64,000 nucleotides of DNA. It comes from Pseudomonas thivervalensis. GTDB taxonomy: Bacteria > Pseudomonadota > Gammaproteobacteria > Pseudomonadales > Pseudomonadaceae. The stretch lies in contig NZ_LHVE01000020.1 in NCBI RefSeq assembly GCF_001269655.1, positions 372,001 to 436,000 on the forward strand. Reading direction: 5' to 3'. A model generated the notes under the pieces. It was not told the origin of the DNA. It saw only the letters and a list, made by a program, of their open reading frames with translations, and did no database searches. The position numbers and the translations under genes are program-made. Shown in pieces: positions 45,350-52,899 of the stretch (position 1 is its first letter; every line of letters starts with the position of its first letter).

Positions 45350-45760
45350 TCAGAGGTGGAAATCGCCACCGGCTTCGGGCTGGTATTCGACGTCCAGCAA
45401 GGTCAGCTTCAACGTCTTGCCACCCGGGGCCGGCCAGTCGATGTGCTGGCCGACCTTCAGGCCCAGCAAGGCACTGCCCACCGGCGCCAGGATCGAGATC
45501 CGGCCTTCGTCGGCCTTGGCGTCCTGAGGGTAAACCAACGTCAGGTGATAGTCCTTGCCGCTGCTTTCTTCGCGGCAATGCACACGCGAGTTCATGGTCA
45601 CGACATCGGCAGGCACTTCATCGTGGCCCACCACGTTCTCGGCGCGATCCAGTTCGGTTTGCAACGCAATCACGCCCGGCAGCGTTTCATCAAGACTGTC
45701 GATCAGGCGTTCCAGACGCTGTACGTCCAGGCGGGTAAGGGTGATGGAAGGTGCGGTCAT
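45350..45760 (-). CDS. rnk: Regulator of nucleoside diphosphate kinase
   Basis: 136 residues from ATG 45760. An N-terminal coiled coil (LTRLDVQRLERLIDSLDE) and a GreA/GreB-type C-terminal FKBP-like domain (VTLVYPQDAKADEGRISILAPVGSALLGLKVGQ) are visible. Rnk binds RNA polymerase near the secondary channel and affects Ndk levels; in Pseudomonas it has been linked to alginate production. Upstream longer frames run through a terminator and are rejected. Confidence 0.95.
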   Translation of the reverse strand: MTAPSITLTRLDVQRLERLIDSLDETLPGVIALQTELDRAENVVGHDEVPADVVTMNSRVHCREESSGKDYHLTLVYPQDAKADEGRISILAPVGSALLGLKVGQHIDWPAPGGKTLKLTLLDVEYQPEAGGDFHL

Positions 45761-45788
45761 GATCGAGGCAGACTCCTTTCTTCTGCAC

Positions 45789-45826
45789 AAAAAAAGCAAA
45801 ACCCCGCCACAAAAAGGCGGGGTTTT
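45789..45826 (-). terminator. Intrinsic terminator after cyaY-DUF1289
   Basis: On the minus strand AAAACCCCGCC-TTTTTGTG-GGCGGGGTTTT is followed by GCTTTTTTTG. It ends transcripts coming from cyaY/DUF1289 before rnk; the plus strand also ends in TTTT. Confidence 0.85.
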
Positions 45827-45866
45827 CACGGGCCTCGGCGAATTGAGGCGTAGCCGGACACTATCA

Positions 45867-46014
45867 GTAGGAGCTGACGAGTGCAACGAGGCTGCGATCT
45901 TGCCTGTAGGAGCTGACGAGTGTAACGAGGCTGCGATCTTGACCCAGACAATTGAGTCTTAAGCGAAAGCCTCAAGATCAAGATCAAAAGATCGCAGCCT
46001 TCGGCAGCTCCTAC
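45867..46014. repeat. Second-family repeat with duplicated head
   Basis: A 36-base head (GTAGGAGCTGACGAGTGCAA and onwards to GCGATCTTGCC, 45867-45902) is duplicated in tandem at the start of a full element (45905-46014) that ends GGCAGCTCCTAC. Its last four bases CTAC at 46011-46014 form, on the minus strand, the stop codon of the DUF1289 gene. Confidence 0.88.
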
Positions 46015-46226
46015 GGGGATCTGCGCTTGAGCGCCTCGGCACAGATGCCCCGCCGGCGCTCATCGTCGGCCGAGCGCCATTCGCGGATATCTTCCACATG
46101 GCGCAAACATCCGAGGCAGACCCGCTGTTCATCCAGCTTGCACACGCCGGTGCACGGCGACGGTACGGCGGGGCTGACGTTGCTGTAGAGCGGCTTGGGC
46201 GGCCGTGGCGAGGCGGACTGGCTCAC
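46011..46226 (-). CDS. DUF1289 family small cysteine-rich protein
   Basis: 71 residues starting at GTG 46226, four bases after the cyaY stop. Motif PSPCTGVCKLDEQRVCLGCLRHVEDIREW contains the CxxxC...CxxC cysteine set of DUF1289, likely an Fe-S or zinc site, then a helix EWRSADDERRRGICAEAL. No strong Shine-Dalgarno, so translation probably depends on coupling to cyaY. The TAG stop lies within the palindromic repeat at 45905-46014, so the last codons may have been replaced by the repeat insertion. Confidence 0.82.
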   Translation of the reverse strand: MSQSASPRPPKPLYSNVSPAVPSPCTGVCKLDEQRVCLGCLRHVEDIREWRSADDERRRGICAEALKRRSP

Positions 46227-46230
46227 GGGG

Positions 46231-46563
46231 TCACAGGCCTTCGAAATCGAATTCCACACCGGCCTGCTGCTTGACGATGCGCTCGAGCATCTCGCCCAAT
46301 TGCTCTTCGCTCTTGTCACACATCCAGCGCTCGCTTTCCGCGTCATAGTCGAAATGAAAGCCACCGGAGACCGCCGCCAGCCACAACTGCCGCAACGGCT
46401 CCTGGCGGCTGAAAATCAACTGGGTACCGTTTTCGAACCTGACGGTGAGTACACCGGCAGAGATTTCCAGGTCAATGTCCAGGCCACTGTCATCGAACAC
46501 ATCCTCCAGCGTTTGCTGGGTCGCATCGACCAGATCGTGGAAACGGGCTTCAGTCAAACTCAT
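46231..46563 (-). CDS. cyaY: Frataxin homologue CyaY
   Basis: 110 residues. The acidic first helix (SLTEARFHDLVDATQQTLEDVFDD) and the central beta sheet (VLTVRFENGTQLIFSRQEPLRQLWLAA) are the frataxin fold. CyaY binds iron and IscS and tunes Fe-S cluster assembly. Lies divergent from lptM-lysA and is first of a unit with DUF1289. Confidence 0.95.
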   Translation of the reverse strand: MSLTEARFHDLVDATQQTLEDVFDDSGLDIDLEISAGVLTVRFENGTQLIFSRQEPLRQLWLAAVSGGFHFDYDAESERWMCDKSEEQLGEMLERIVKQQAGVEFDFEGL

Positions 46564-46747
46564 TGCGGCAACCTCGAAAATGTCTGCTCATGCTCAAGCG
46601 CCGCAAGATACGGACGCTTCCCGGCGATTGCAAAGGATATACCGACTGACGACCCCAGTGCCGCCGGACGGGCGCCCCGTTGCATAGGCAAGCTGACGGG
46701 TGGCCGGTATACTCCGGCGCAATTAACGCATTTTCAAGGATTTCGCC

Positions 46748-46918
46748 ATGAAGCGCCTGATCTCTTCCCTTGCTGCGCTCGTCGCGGTTGCCTGCCTCGT
46801 GACAGCCTGTGGTCAAAAAGGTCCGCTGTACCTGCCTGATGACAGCAAGTCCCCTGAAGAACAGGCCAAGTCGTCGCAATCCAAGTCACACTCGCACGAC
46901 ACCCACACCACTTACTAA
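46748..46918 (+). CDS. lptM: LPS-assembly lipoprotein LptM (YifL-like)
   Basis: 56 residues. Signal peptide with lipobox VTAC (Cys21) followed directly by the diagnostic GQKGPLYLP motif; the rest is a hydrophilic His/Ser/Lys-rich tail. LptM assists maturation of the outer-membrane LptD/E translocon in E. coli. Starts with AAGGA 8-12 bases upstream and lies 9 bases ahead of lysA. The same gene pair is found between cyaY and dapF in E. coli and lysA in pseudomonads. Confidence 0.93.
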   Translation: MKRLISSLAALVAVACLVTACGQKGPLYLPDDSKSPEEQAKSSQSKSHSHDTHTTY

Positions 46919-46927
46919 GGGAACGCC

Positions 46928-48175
46928 ATGGACGCTTTTAACTACCGTGGCGGGGAGCTGTTCGCGGAAGGGGTTGCCCTGTCCGCGATCGCCGAACGTT
47001 TCGGCACGCCGACCTACGTCTATTCCCGTGCCCACATCGAAGCCCAGTACCGCACGTTCGCCGATGCACTCGAGGGCATGCCGCACCTGGTGTGTTTCGC
47101 GGTGAAAGCCAACTCGAACCTGGGTGTGCTCAATGTCCTGGCGCGCCTGGGCGCCGGTTTCGACATCGTCTCCGGCGGCGAGCTCGAGCGAGTGCTGGCC
47201 GCTGGCGGCAGCGCCGACAAGATTGTGTTCTCCGGCGTCGGCAAGACCCGTGAAGACATGCGCCGTGCCCTGGAAGTCGGCGTGCACTGCTTCAACATCG
47301 AATCCACCGATGAACTCGAGCGCCTGCAGATCGTCGCCGCCGAGCTGGGCGTCCGCGCGCCGGTTTCCCTGCGGGTGAACCCGGACGTCGACGCTGGCAC
47401 CCACCCGTACATTTCCACCGGTCTGAAGGAAAACAAGTTCGGCATCGCCATTGCCGACGCCGAAGACGTGTACGTGCGCGCCGCCCAACTGCCGAACCTG
47501 GAAGTACTGGGTGTCGATTGCCACATCGGCTCGCAGCTGACCACCCTCGAACCGTTCATCGATGCCCTCGATCGCCTGCTGGCACTGGTCGACCGCCTCG
47601 GCGACTGCGGCATCTACCTGCGCCACATCGACCTGGGTGGCGGTGTCGGCGTACGTTATCGCGATGAAGAGCCGCCGCTGGTGGCCGACTACATCAAGGC
47701 CGTGCGCGAACGCCTCGACGGCCGCGACCTGGCGCTGATGTTCGAGCCCGGCCGCTACATCGTCGCCAACGCCGGCGTGCTGCTGACCCAGGTCGAATAC
47801 CTCAAGCACACCGAGCACAAGGATTTCGCCATCGTCGATGCGGCCATGAACGACCTGATCCGCCCGGCGCTGTACCAGGCCTGGATGGACGTCACCGCCG
47901 TGCGCCCTCGCGACACCGCGGCCCGTCACTACGACATCGTAGGGCCGATCTGCGAAACCGGTGACTTCCTGGCAAAAGGCCGGGAGCTGGCGCTGGAAGA
48001 AGGCGACCTGCTGGCCGTGCATTCGGCCGGTGCCTACGGGTTTGTCATGAGTTCCAACTACAACACCCGCGGCCGCTGCGCCGAGGTGCTGGTGGACGGT
48101 GATCAGGCATTCGAAGTGCGTCGCCGCGAGACGGTAGCCGAGTTGTTTGCCGGCGAAAGCCTGCTGCCGGAGTAA
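46928..48175 (+). CDS. lysA: Diaminopimelate decarboxylase
   Basis: 415 residues. PLP-lysine motif VCFAVKANSNLGVL near 56-69, phosphate site SGGELERVLAAG, GGGVGVRY and EPGRYIVANAG in the second half are all fold III decarboxylase features. It converts meso-diaminopimelate to lysine. Second gene of lptM-lysA-dapF-DUF484-xerC-yigB; the following dapF begins 4 bases after its stop. Confidence 0.98.
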   Translation: MDAFNYRGGELFAEGVALSAIAERFGTPTYVYSRAHIEAQYRTFADALEGMPHLVCFAVKANSNLGVLNVLARLGAGFDIVSGGELERVLAAGGSADKIVFSGVGKTREDMRRALEVGVHCFNIESTDELERLQIVAAELGVRAPVSLRVNPDVDAGTHPYISTGLKENKFGIAIADAEDVYVRAAQLPNLEVLGVDCHIGSQLTTLEPFIDALDRLLALVDRLGDCGIYLRHIDLGGGVGVRYRDEEPPLVADYIKAVRERLDGRDLALMFEPGRYIVANAGVLLTQVEYLKHTEHKDFAIVDAAMNDLIRPALYQAWMDVTAVRPRDTAARHYDIVGPICETGDFLAKGRELALEEGDLLAVHSAGAYGFVMSSNYNTRGRCAEVLVDGDQAFEVRRRETVAELFAGESLLPE

Positions 48176-48179
48176 AACC

Positions 48180-49010
48180 ATGCTGCTGCGTTTTACCAAG
48201 ATGCACGGCCTGGGCAATGACTTCATGGTCCTCGACCTGGTCAGCCAGCACGCGCACATCCAGCCCAAGCATGCCAAGCAATGGGGCGACCGCCACACCG
48301 GCATCGGTTTCGACCAGTTGCTGATCGTCGAGGCGCCGAACAACCCGGACGTGGATTTCCGCTATCGGATCTTCAATGCCGACGGTTCGGAAGTGGAGCA
48401 ATGCGGCAACGGTGCGCGCTGCTTCGCCCGCTTCGTGCTGGACAAGCGCCTGACCGCCAAGCGGCAGATCCGCGTCGAGACCAAGAGCGGCATCATCGAA
48501 CTGGATGTGCGCAGCGACGGCCAGATCGGCGTGAACATGGGCGCTCCGCGCCTGGTACCGGCGGACATCCCGTTCCAGGCACCGGCCCAGGCCTTGAGCT
48601 ATCAGGTGGACGTCGACGGCACCACGGTGGAACTGGCCGCAGTCTCCATGGGCAACCCCCATGCGGTGCTGCAAGTGACCGATATCAACAGTGCCCCAGT
48701 GCATGAGCTGGGGCCGAAGATCGAGCACCATCCGCGCTTCCCCGCGCGGGTGAACGTCGGCTTCCTGCAAGTCATCGACCGCCACCGCGCACAATTGCGC
48801 GTCTGGGAACGCGGCGCCGGGGAAACCCAGGCCTGCGGTACCGGCGCCTGTGCGGCCGCCGTCGCTGCGATCAGCCAGGGGTGGATGGATTCGCCATTGT
48901 TGATCGACCTGCCCGGCGGGCGCTTGTCCATCGAATGGGCAGGCCCTGGCCAACCGGTGATGATGACCGGCCCGGCAGTACGCGTATACGAAGGACAAGT
49001 TCGTCTTTGA
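48180..49010 (+). CDS. dapF: Diaminopimelate epimerase
   Basis: 276 residues from ATG 48180. The two catalytic cysteines are in EQCGNGARCF and ETQACGTGACAAA. It interconverts LL- and meso-diaminopimelate, supplying LysA and peptidoglycan synthesis. N-terminus LLRFTKMHGLGNDFMVLD is standard, and the frame upstream (to 48147) overlaps lysA and is not used. Confidence 0.98.
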   Translation: MLLRFTKMHGLGNDFMVLDLVSQHAHIQPKHAKQWGDRHTGIGFDQLLIVEAPNNPDVDFRYRIFNADGSEVEQCGNGARCFARFVLDKRLTAKRQIRVETKSGIIELDVRSDGQIGVNMGAPRLVPADIPFQAPAQALSYQVDVDGTTVELAAVSMGNPHAVLQVTDINSAPVHELGPKIEHHPRFPARVNVGFLQVIDRHRAQLRVWERGAGETQACGTGACAAAVAAISQGWMDSPLLIDLPGGRLSIEWAGPGQPVMMTGPAVRVYEGQVRL

Positions 49011-49023
49011 GTGAGCCCAACCC

Positions 49024-49746
49024 ATGACCGATCAGCCACAGGTTCCAGCCCCACAGCCCGACGAATCCCCCAGCCTTCCAGAAACGGCGGCCGTGGCTGC
49101 GTACCTGGAGGCTCATCCGGACTTCTTCGTCGAGCATGAAGAACTGCTTGCGACGATGCGCATCCCCCACCGACGCGGCGACACCGTGTCGCTGGTGGAG
49201 CACCAGATGAAAATCCTGCGTGAGCGCAACATCGAAATGCGCCATCGGCTTTCGCACCTGATGGACGTGGCCCGGGACAACGACCGTCTCTTCGACAAGA
49301 CCCGTCGGTTGATCCTGGCCTTGATGGACGCCAGCACCCTCGAAGACCTGGTCATGAGCGTCGAAGACAGCCTGCGCCAGGACTTCCAGGTGCCCTTCGT
49401 CAGCCTGATCCTGTTCGGCGATAACGCCATGCCGGTGGGCCGCTGGGTGACCCACGCCGAAGCGCAGACCGCCATCGGTGGCTTGCTCACGGAAGACAAA
49501 AGCGTCAGCGGCAGCCTGCGCGAGCATGAGCTGGACTTCCTGTTTGGTGAAGAACAGCGCAAGCAGATCGGCTCCACGGCCGTTGTCGCCATCGCCCACC
49601 AAGGCGTTCACGGCGTGCTGGCCATCGCCAGCCGTGATCCGCAGCACTACAAGAGTTCGGTGGGTACGCTGTTCCTGAGCTACATCGCCGAAGTCACCGG
49701 CCGGGTGCTGCCAAGGGTCGCCGGTTCGCTGCGCCCGGTACGCTGA
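49024..49746 (+). CDS. DUF484 family protein
   Basis: 240 residues; N-terminal helical coiled-coil region (VAAYLEAHPDFFVEHEELLATMRIPHR) followed by a GAF-like domain (about 95-230). It is the YigA family, always found between dapF and xerC; function unknown but the GAF-like fold suggests ligand sensing. Its stop overlaps the xerC start (TGATG). Confidence 0.92.
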   Translation: MTDQPQVPAPQPDESPSLPETAAVAAYLEAHPDFFVEHEELLATMRIPHRRGDTVSLVEHQMKILRERNIEMRHRLSHLMDVARDNDRLFDKTRRLILALMDASTLEDLVMSVEDSLRQDFQVPFVSLILFGDNAMPVGRWVTHAEAQTAIGGLLTEDKSVSGSLREHELDFLFGEEQRKQIGSTAVVAIAHQGVHGVLAIASRDPQHYKSSVGTLFLSYIAEVTGRVLPRVAGSLRPVR

Positions 49747-50648
49747 TGATGGAACGGCAACTGGACGCCTACTGCGAACACCTGCGCAGTGAGCGCCAGG
49801 TGTCGCCCCATACGTTGTCGGCCTATCGCCGCGACCTGGAAAAAGTACTGGGCTGGTGCCAGAAGCAGAATATCGGCAGCTGGTCGGCCCTGGATATCCA
49901 GCGCTTGCGCAGCCTGATCGCCCGCCTGCATCAACAGGGGCAGTCGTCCCGCAGCCTGGCCCGCCTGTTGTCAGCGGTGCGCGGCCTGTATCACTACCTC
50001 AATCGCGAAGGCCTGTGCGATCACGACCCGGCCACCGGCCTGGCTCCCCCCAAGGGCGAGCGCCGATTGCCCAAGACCCTCGACACCGACCGTGCCCTGC
50101 AATTGCTTGAAGGCGCCGTCGAGGATGATTTCCTGGCCCGGCGCGACCAGGCGATTCTCGAACTGTTCTATTCTTCCGGCCTGCGGCTTTCAGAGCTGAC
50201 GGGGCTTAACCTGGATCAACTGGACCTGGCCAATGGCATGGTCCAGGTACTCGGCAAGGGCAGCAAGACCCGCCTGCTGCCCGTCGGCCGCAAGGCCCGT
50301 GAAGCCCTGGAGCAGTGGCTTCCCCTGCGAGCGCTGGCCAACCCTGCCGACGACGCGGTATTCATCAGCCAACGCGGTCGGCGCCTCGGCCCGCGGGCGA
50401 TCCAATTGCGGGTCAAGGCCGCCGGCGAGCGCGAGCTGGGACAGAACCTGCACCCACACATGCTCAGGCATTCCTTCGCCAGCCACCTGCTGGAATCCTC
50501 CCAGGACCTGCGCGCCGTTCAAGAGCTGCTGGGCCACTCGGACATCAAAACCACACAGATCTACACCCACCTGGACTTCCAGCACCTGGCATCGGTCTAT
50601 GACAGTGCCCACCCCAGGGCCAAACGCATCAAGGGCGACGAATCATGA
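49746..50648 (+). CDS. xerC: Site-specific tyrosine recombinase XerC
   Basis: 300 residues. SAM-like N domain (LDAYCEHLRSERQVSPHTLSAYRRDL), then catalytic domain with Arg in SSGLRLSELTGL, HMLRHSFASHLL, GHSDIKTTQIYTHLDF (catalytic Tyr in the last). With XerD it resolves chromosome dimers at dif. In P. fluorescens the gene is called sss and affects root colonisation and phase variation. Either of two adjacent ATGs may be used. The downstream gene overlaps by 4 bases. Confidence 0.97.
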   Translation: MMERQLDAYCEHLRSERQVSPHTLSAYRRDLEKVLGWCQKQNIGSWSALDIQRLRSLIARLHQQGQSSRSLARLLSAVRGLYHYLNREGLCDHDPATGLAPPKGERRLPKTLDTDRALQLLEGAVEDDFLARRDQAILELFYSSGLRLSELTGLNLDQLDLANGMVQVLGKGSKTRLLPVGRKAREALEQWLPLRALANPADDAVFISQRGRRLGPRAIQLRVKAAGERELGQNLHPHMLRHSFASHLLESSQDLRAVQELLGHSDIKTTQIYTHLDFQHLASVYDSAHPRAKRIKGDES

Positions 50649-51349
50649 CCATCGAACTCATCACTTTCGACCTGGACGATACCCTGTGGGACACCGCCCC
50701 GGTGATCGCCAGCGCCGAAGCCGTACTCCGCCAATGGCTGACCGACAACGCACCGAACTTGGGCGGCTTGCCGGTGGAGCATCTTTTTTCGATTCGCGAG
50801 CAGGTGTTGCGCGAAGAACCCAACTTGAAGCATCGCATCAGTGCGCTGCGCCGACGGGTGCTGTTCCGCGCCTTGCAGGAGGCCGGCTACGACCAGTGGC
50901 AGGCGTCCGAGCTGGCCGACCAGGCCTTCGAGACGTTCCTGCACGCCCGTCATCAACTGGACATCTTTCCCGAAGTGCAGCCCACCTTGGAAGTGCTGGC
51001 CAATCATTTCGCCCTCGGCGTGGTCACCAATGGCAACGCCGATGTGCGACGCCTGGGGCTGGCGGACTACTTCAAGTTCGCCTTGTGCGCCGAAGACATC
51101 GGCATCGCCAAGCCCGACGCCCGGCTGTTCCACGAAGCCCTGCAACGCGGCGGCGCCACGGCGCAGACCGCCGTGCACATCGGCGACCACCCGGGCGACG
51201 ACATCGCCGGCGCCCAACAGGCCGGCCTGCGCGCGGTGTGGTTCAACCCCACAGGCAAGCCCTGGAACGCCGATCACGCCCCCGACGCAGAGATCCGTAG
51301 CCTGACCGAACTGCCGGGGTTGTTGGCAGGGTGGCATAGCCAGCGCTGA
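50645..51349 (+). CDS. yigB: HAD-family phosphatase YigB
   Basis: 234 residues. HAD motif I FDLDDTLWDT, motif II VVTNGNAD and motifs III/IV with KPDARLF and GDHPGDDIAGA are complete, with a helical cap. E. coli YigB dephosphorylates 5-amino-6-ribitylamino-uracil phosphate in flavin synthesis and is likewise downstream of xerC. Overlaps xerC (ATGA). Confidence 0.93.
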   Translation: MTIELITFDLDDTLWDTAPVIASAEAVLRQWLTDNAPNLGGLPVEHLFSIREQVLREEPNLKHRISALRRRVLFRALQEAGYDQWQASELADQAFETFLHARHQLDIFPEVQPTLEVLANHFALGVVTNGNADVRRLGLADYFKFALCAEDIGIAKPDARLFHEALQRGGATAQTAVHIGDHPGDDIAGAQQAGLRAVWFNPTGKPWNADHAPDAEIRSLTELPGLLAGWHSQR

Positions 51350-51377
51350 ACCCTGCTTCGCAGCCGCCAAAACTTTT

Positions 51378-51401
51378 GGTGGGAGCTAGCCTGCTTGCGA
51401 A
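51378..51401 (+). repeat. Single degenerate REP unit
   Basis: GTGGGAGCTAGCCTGCTTGC is a degenerate GAGCGAGCCTGCTCGC unit; no inverted partner is close. Confidence 0.6.
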
Positions 51402-51442
51402 GGCGATCACCACCCGCCCTCTACCTGAGCCTCAATCCGATT

Positions 51443-51563
51443 CGTGGCGAGGGAGCTTGCTCCCGCTGGCCTGCGAAGCAGGCCCCGGCATTCTTCCAGG
51501 CTAACCGTGTTGCCTGGTTTTGCGACTGCTGCGCAGCCGAGCGGGAGCAAGCTCCCTCGCCAC
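51443..51563. repeat. REPIN (GAGGGAGC type) after yigB
   Basis: Inverted GTGGCGAGGGAGCTTGCTCC units with GGCCTGCGAAGCAGGCC and CTGCTGCGCAGCCG palindromes inside. Confidence 0.88.
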
Positions 51564-51587
51564 CGGAATTGGGTTGCCTGGGCAAAA

Positions 51588-51615
51588 GCCATCGCGAGCA
51601 AGCTCGCTCCCACCC
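51588..51615 (-). repeat. Single REP unit (GAGCGAGC type)
   Basis: CCATCGCGAGCAAGCTCGCT followed by CCCACC, unpaired, between two REPINs. Confidence 0.75.
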
Positions 51616-51659
51616 TGGATCTGTGGTGCACCGAAGCCCCCCGCCCAACACACCCCCCC

Positions 51660-51750
51660 TGTGGGAGCGGGCTTGCTCGCGAAGACGGTTTCATACTCGA
51701 CAAATGAGTTGACTGATACACCGCTTTCGCGAGCAAGCCCGCTCCCACAG
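51660..51750. repeat. REPIN (GAGCGGGCTTGCTCGC type)
   Basis: TGTGGGAGCGGGCTTGCTCG and its complement, about 45 bases apart. The whole 487-base gap between yigB and sutA is REP DNA of several types with no gene. Confidence 0.9.
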
Positions 51751-51786
51751 GGATTGCGCCGGGCCTGGAACAGAATCGCACCCATG

Positions 51787-51815
51787 AAAAAGCCCGCAGC
51801 GACGGCGGGCTTTTT
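51787..51815 (-). terminator. Intrinsic terminator after sutA
   Basis: On the minus strand AAAAAGCCCGCCG-loop-GCGGGCTTTTT, 22 bases after the sutA stop; T runs on both strands. Confidence 0.9.
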
Positions 51816-51836
51816 CAGCAAGCAAGAAGCCAGTAC

Positions 51837-52160
51837 TCAGATAGGGCGGCTGCCGTACTTGTTGTCAGGTTTCTTGGGCGGATCAGCGACCACGTTGGCC
51901 TCCACTTCCTGCACCTTACCGCCTCTGGCCAGGAATTCCTCCATGGCCTTGGCGAGCGCATCACGCTCCTTGTTCTTGGCCTCTACGCTCGGCAACTCGT
52001 CGACCGACACAGCCGCTTTTGCCTTGCCTTTGGCGGTAGGTGCCGGAACATCGGCGCCATCGTCTTCGGCAACGTCTTCAGCCACCGCTTCAAGGCCTTC
52101 TTCGGTCTCGTCTTCGTCGCCTACTTCGAGGTCGTCGTTTTCCAGATCATCGTCGCTCAT
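51837..52160 (-). CDS. sutA: SutA, RNA-polymerase-binding regulator for slow growth
   Basis: 107 residues, highly acidic and disordered N-terminus (DDDLENDDLEVGDEDETEE), a helix-forming centre (PSVEAKNKERDALAKAMEEFLARGGKVQEVE) and a conserved tail PPKKPDNKYGSRPI. This matches SutA of P. aeruginosa, which binds the beta subunit of RNA polymerase and raises rRNA and housekeeping transcription in slow-growing cells. Specific to pseudomonads. Has its own terminator. Confidence 0.9.
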   Translation of the reverse strand: MSDDDLENDDLEVGDEDETEEGLEAVAEDVAEDDGADVPAPTAKGKAKAAVSVDELPSVEAKNKERDALAKAMEEFLARGGKVQEVEANVVADPPKKPDNKYGSRPI

Positions 52161-52262
52161 GTTCTACCTCATGACTTGCGAAAAGCAGATTAGTTATAGC
52201 CCAGCTTCGCCATCTGTTCGAAGGCTGCCAGAAAAAATTCAACATCCGCCGGCAATCAGCGG

Positions 52263-52688
52263 TTATGCCCCTTCACCGTACAAGGTGGCGAGGACTTTAC
52301 GAGCACCGCCATGATCACGGTGCTCGCCCAGATAAACACCTTGCCAGGTTCCCAATGCCAGCCGTCCCGCCGTCACCGGCAGGCTGAGCTGGCAACCGAG
52401 CACGCTGGCCTTGAAGTGCGCCGGGAGGTCGTCCAGGCCTTCGTCGTTGTGCTCATAACCGGCGGTTCCTTGTGGGATCAGCCGGTTGAAAAATCGTTCG
52501 AAGTCTCGACGTACCGCCGGATCGGCGTTCTCGTTGATGGTCAACGAGGCCGAGGTATGCTGCAGCCACAGATGCAACAGACCGACACGACAGGCCTGGA
52601 GTTCAGGCAGGCCGGCCAGCAACTCGTCCGTCACCAGATGAAAGCCCCGGGACCTCGCCCGCAGGGTTATCAGCGTCTGTTGCCACAT
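52263..52688 (-). CDS. YjbQ family protein (secondary thiamine-phosphate synthase-like)
   Basis: 141 residues from ATG 52688. Conserved motifs are HLWLQHTSASLTINENADP and the C-terminal GTWQGVYLGEHRDH. The UPF0047/YjbQ group carries weak thiamine-phosphate synthase activity in E. coli; its true function is not established. Stands between sutA and amtB with about 100 and 210 bases on either side. Confidence 0.9.
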   Translation of the reverse strand: MWQQTLITLRARSRGFHLVTDELLAGLPELQACRVGLLHLWLQHTSASLTINENADPAVRRDFERFFNRLIPQGTAGYEHNDEGLDDLPAHFKASVLGCQLSLPVTAGRLALGTWQGVYLGEHRDHGGARKVLATLYGEGA

Positions 52689-52857
52689 ACAGATCTCCGC
52701 ACGTTCGGCGCGCATTCTAGCGCGCTCTGGGAAAAAACAAAGGCCCTAATATTCTTGCTTCGATGTAAGCCTTTGGCGGTATAAAAACCCATGTCGCATC
52801 CACAACAAAAGGCGTCGGAAAAACCGCTCACCCTGTGAGCAATGACAAATTCCAGAC

Positions 52858-52888
52858 AAAAAAATGCCCGGCGAACCGGGCATTTTTT
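52858..52888 (-). terminator. Intrinsic terminator after amtB
   Basis: Minus strand: AATGCCCGG-TTCG-CCGGGCATT then TTTTT, 12 bases after the amtB stop. TTCG-type tetraloop and T runs on both strands. Confidence 0.95.
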
Positions 52889-52899
52889 ATTGCGTGTAT

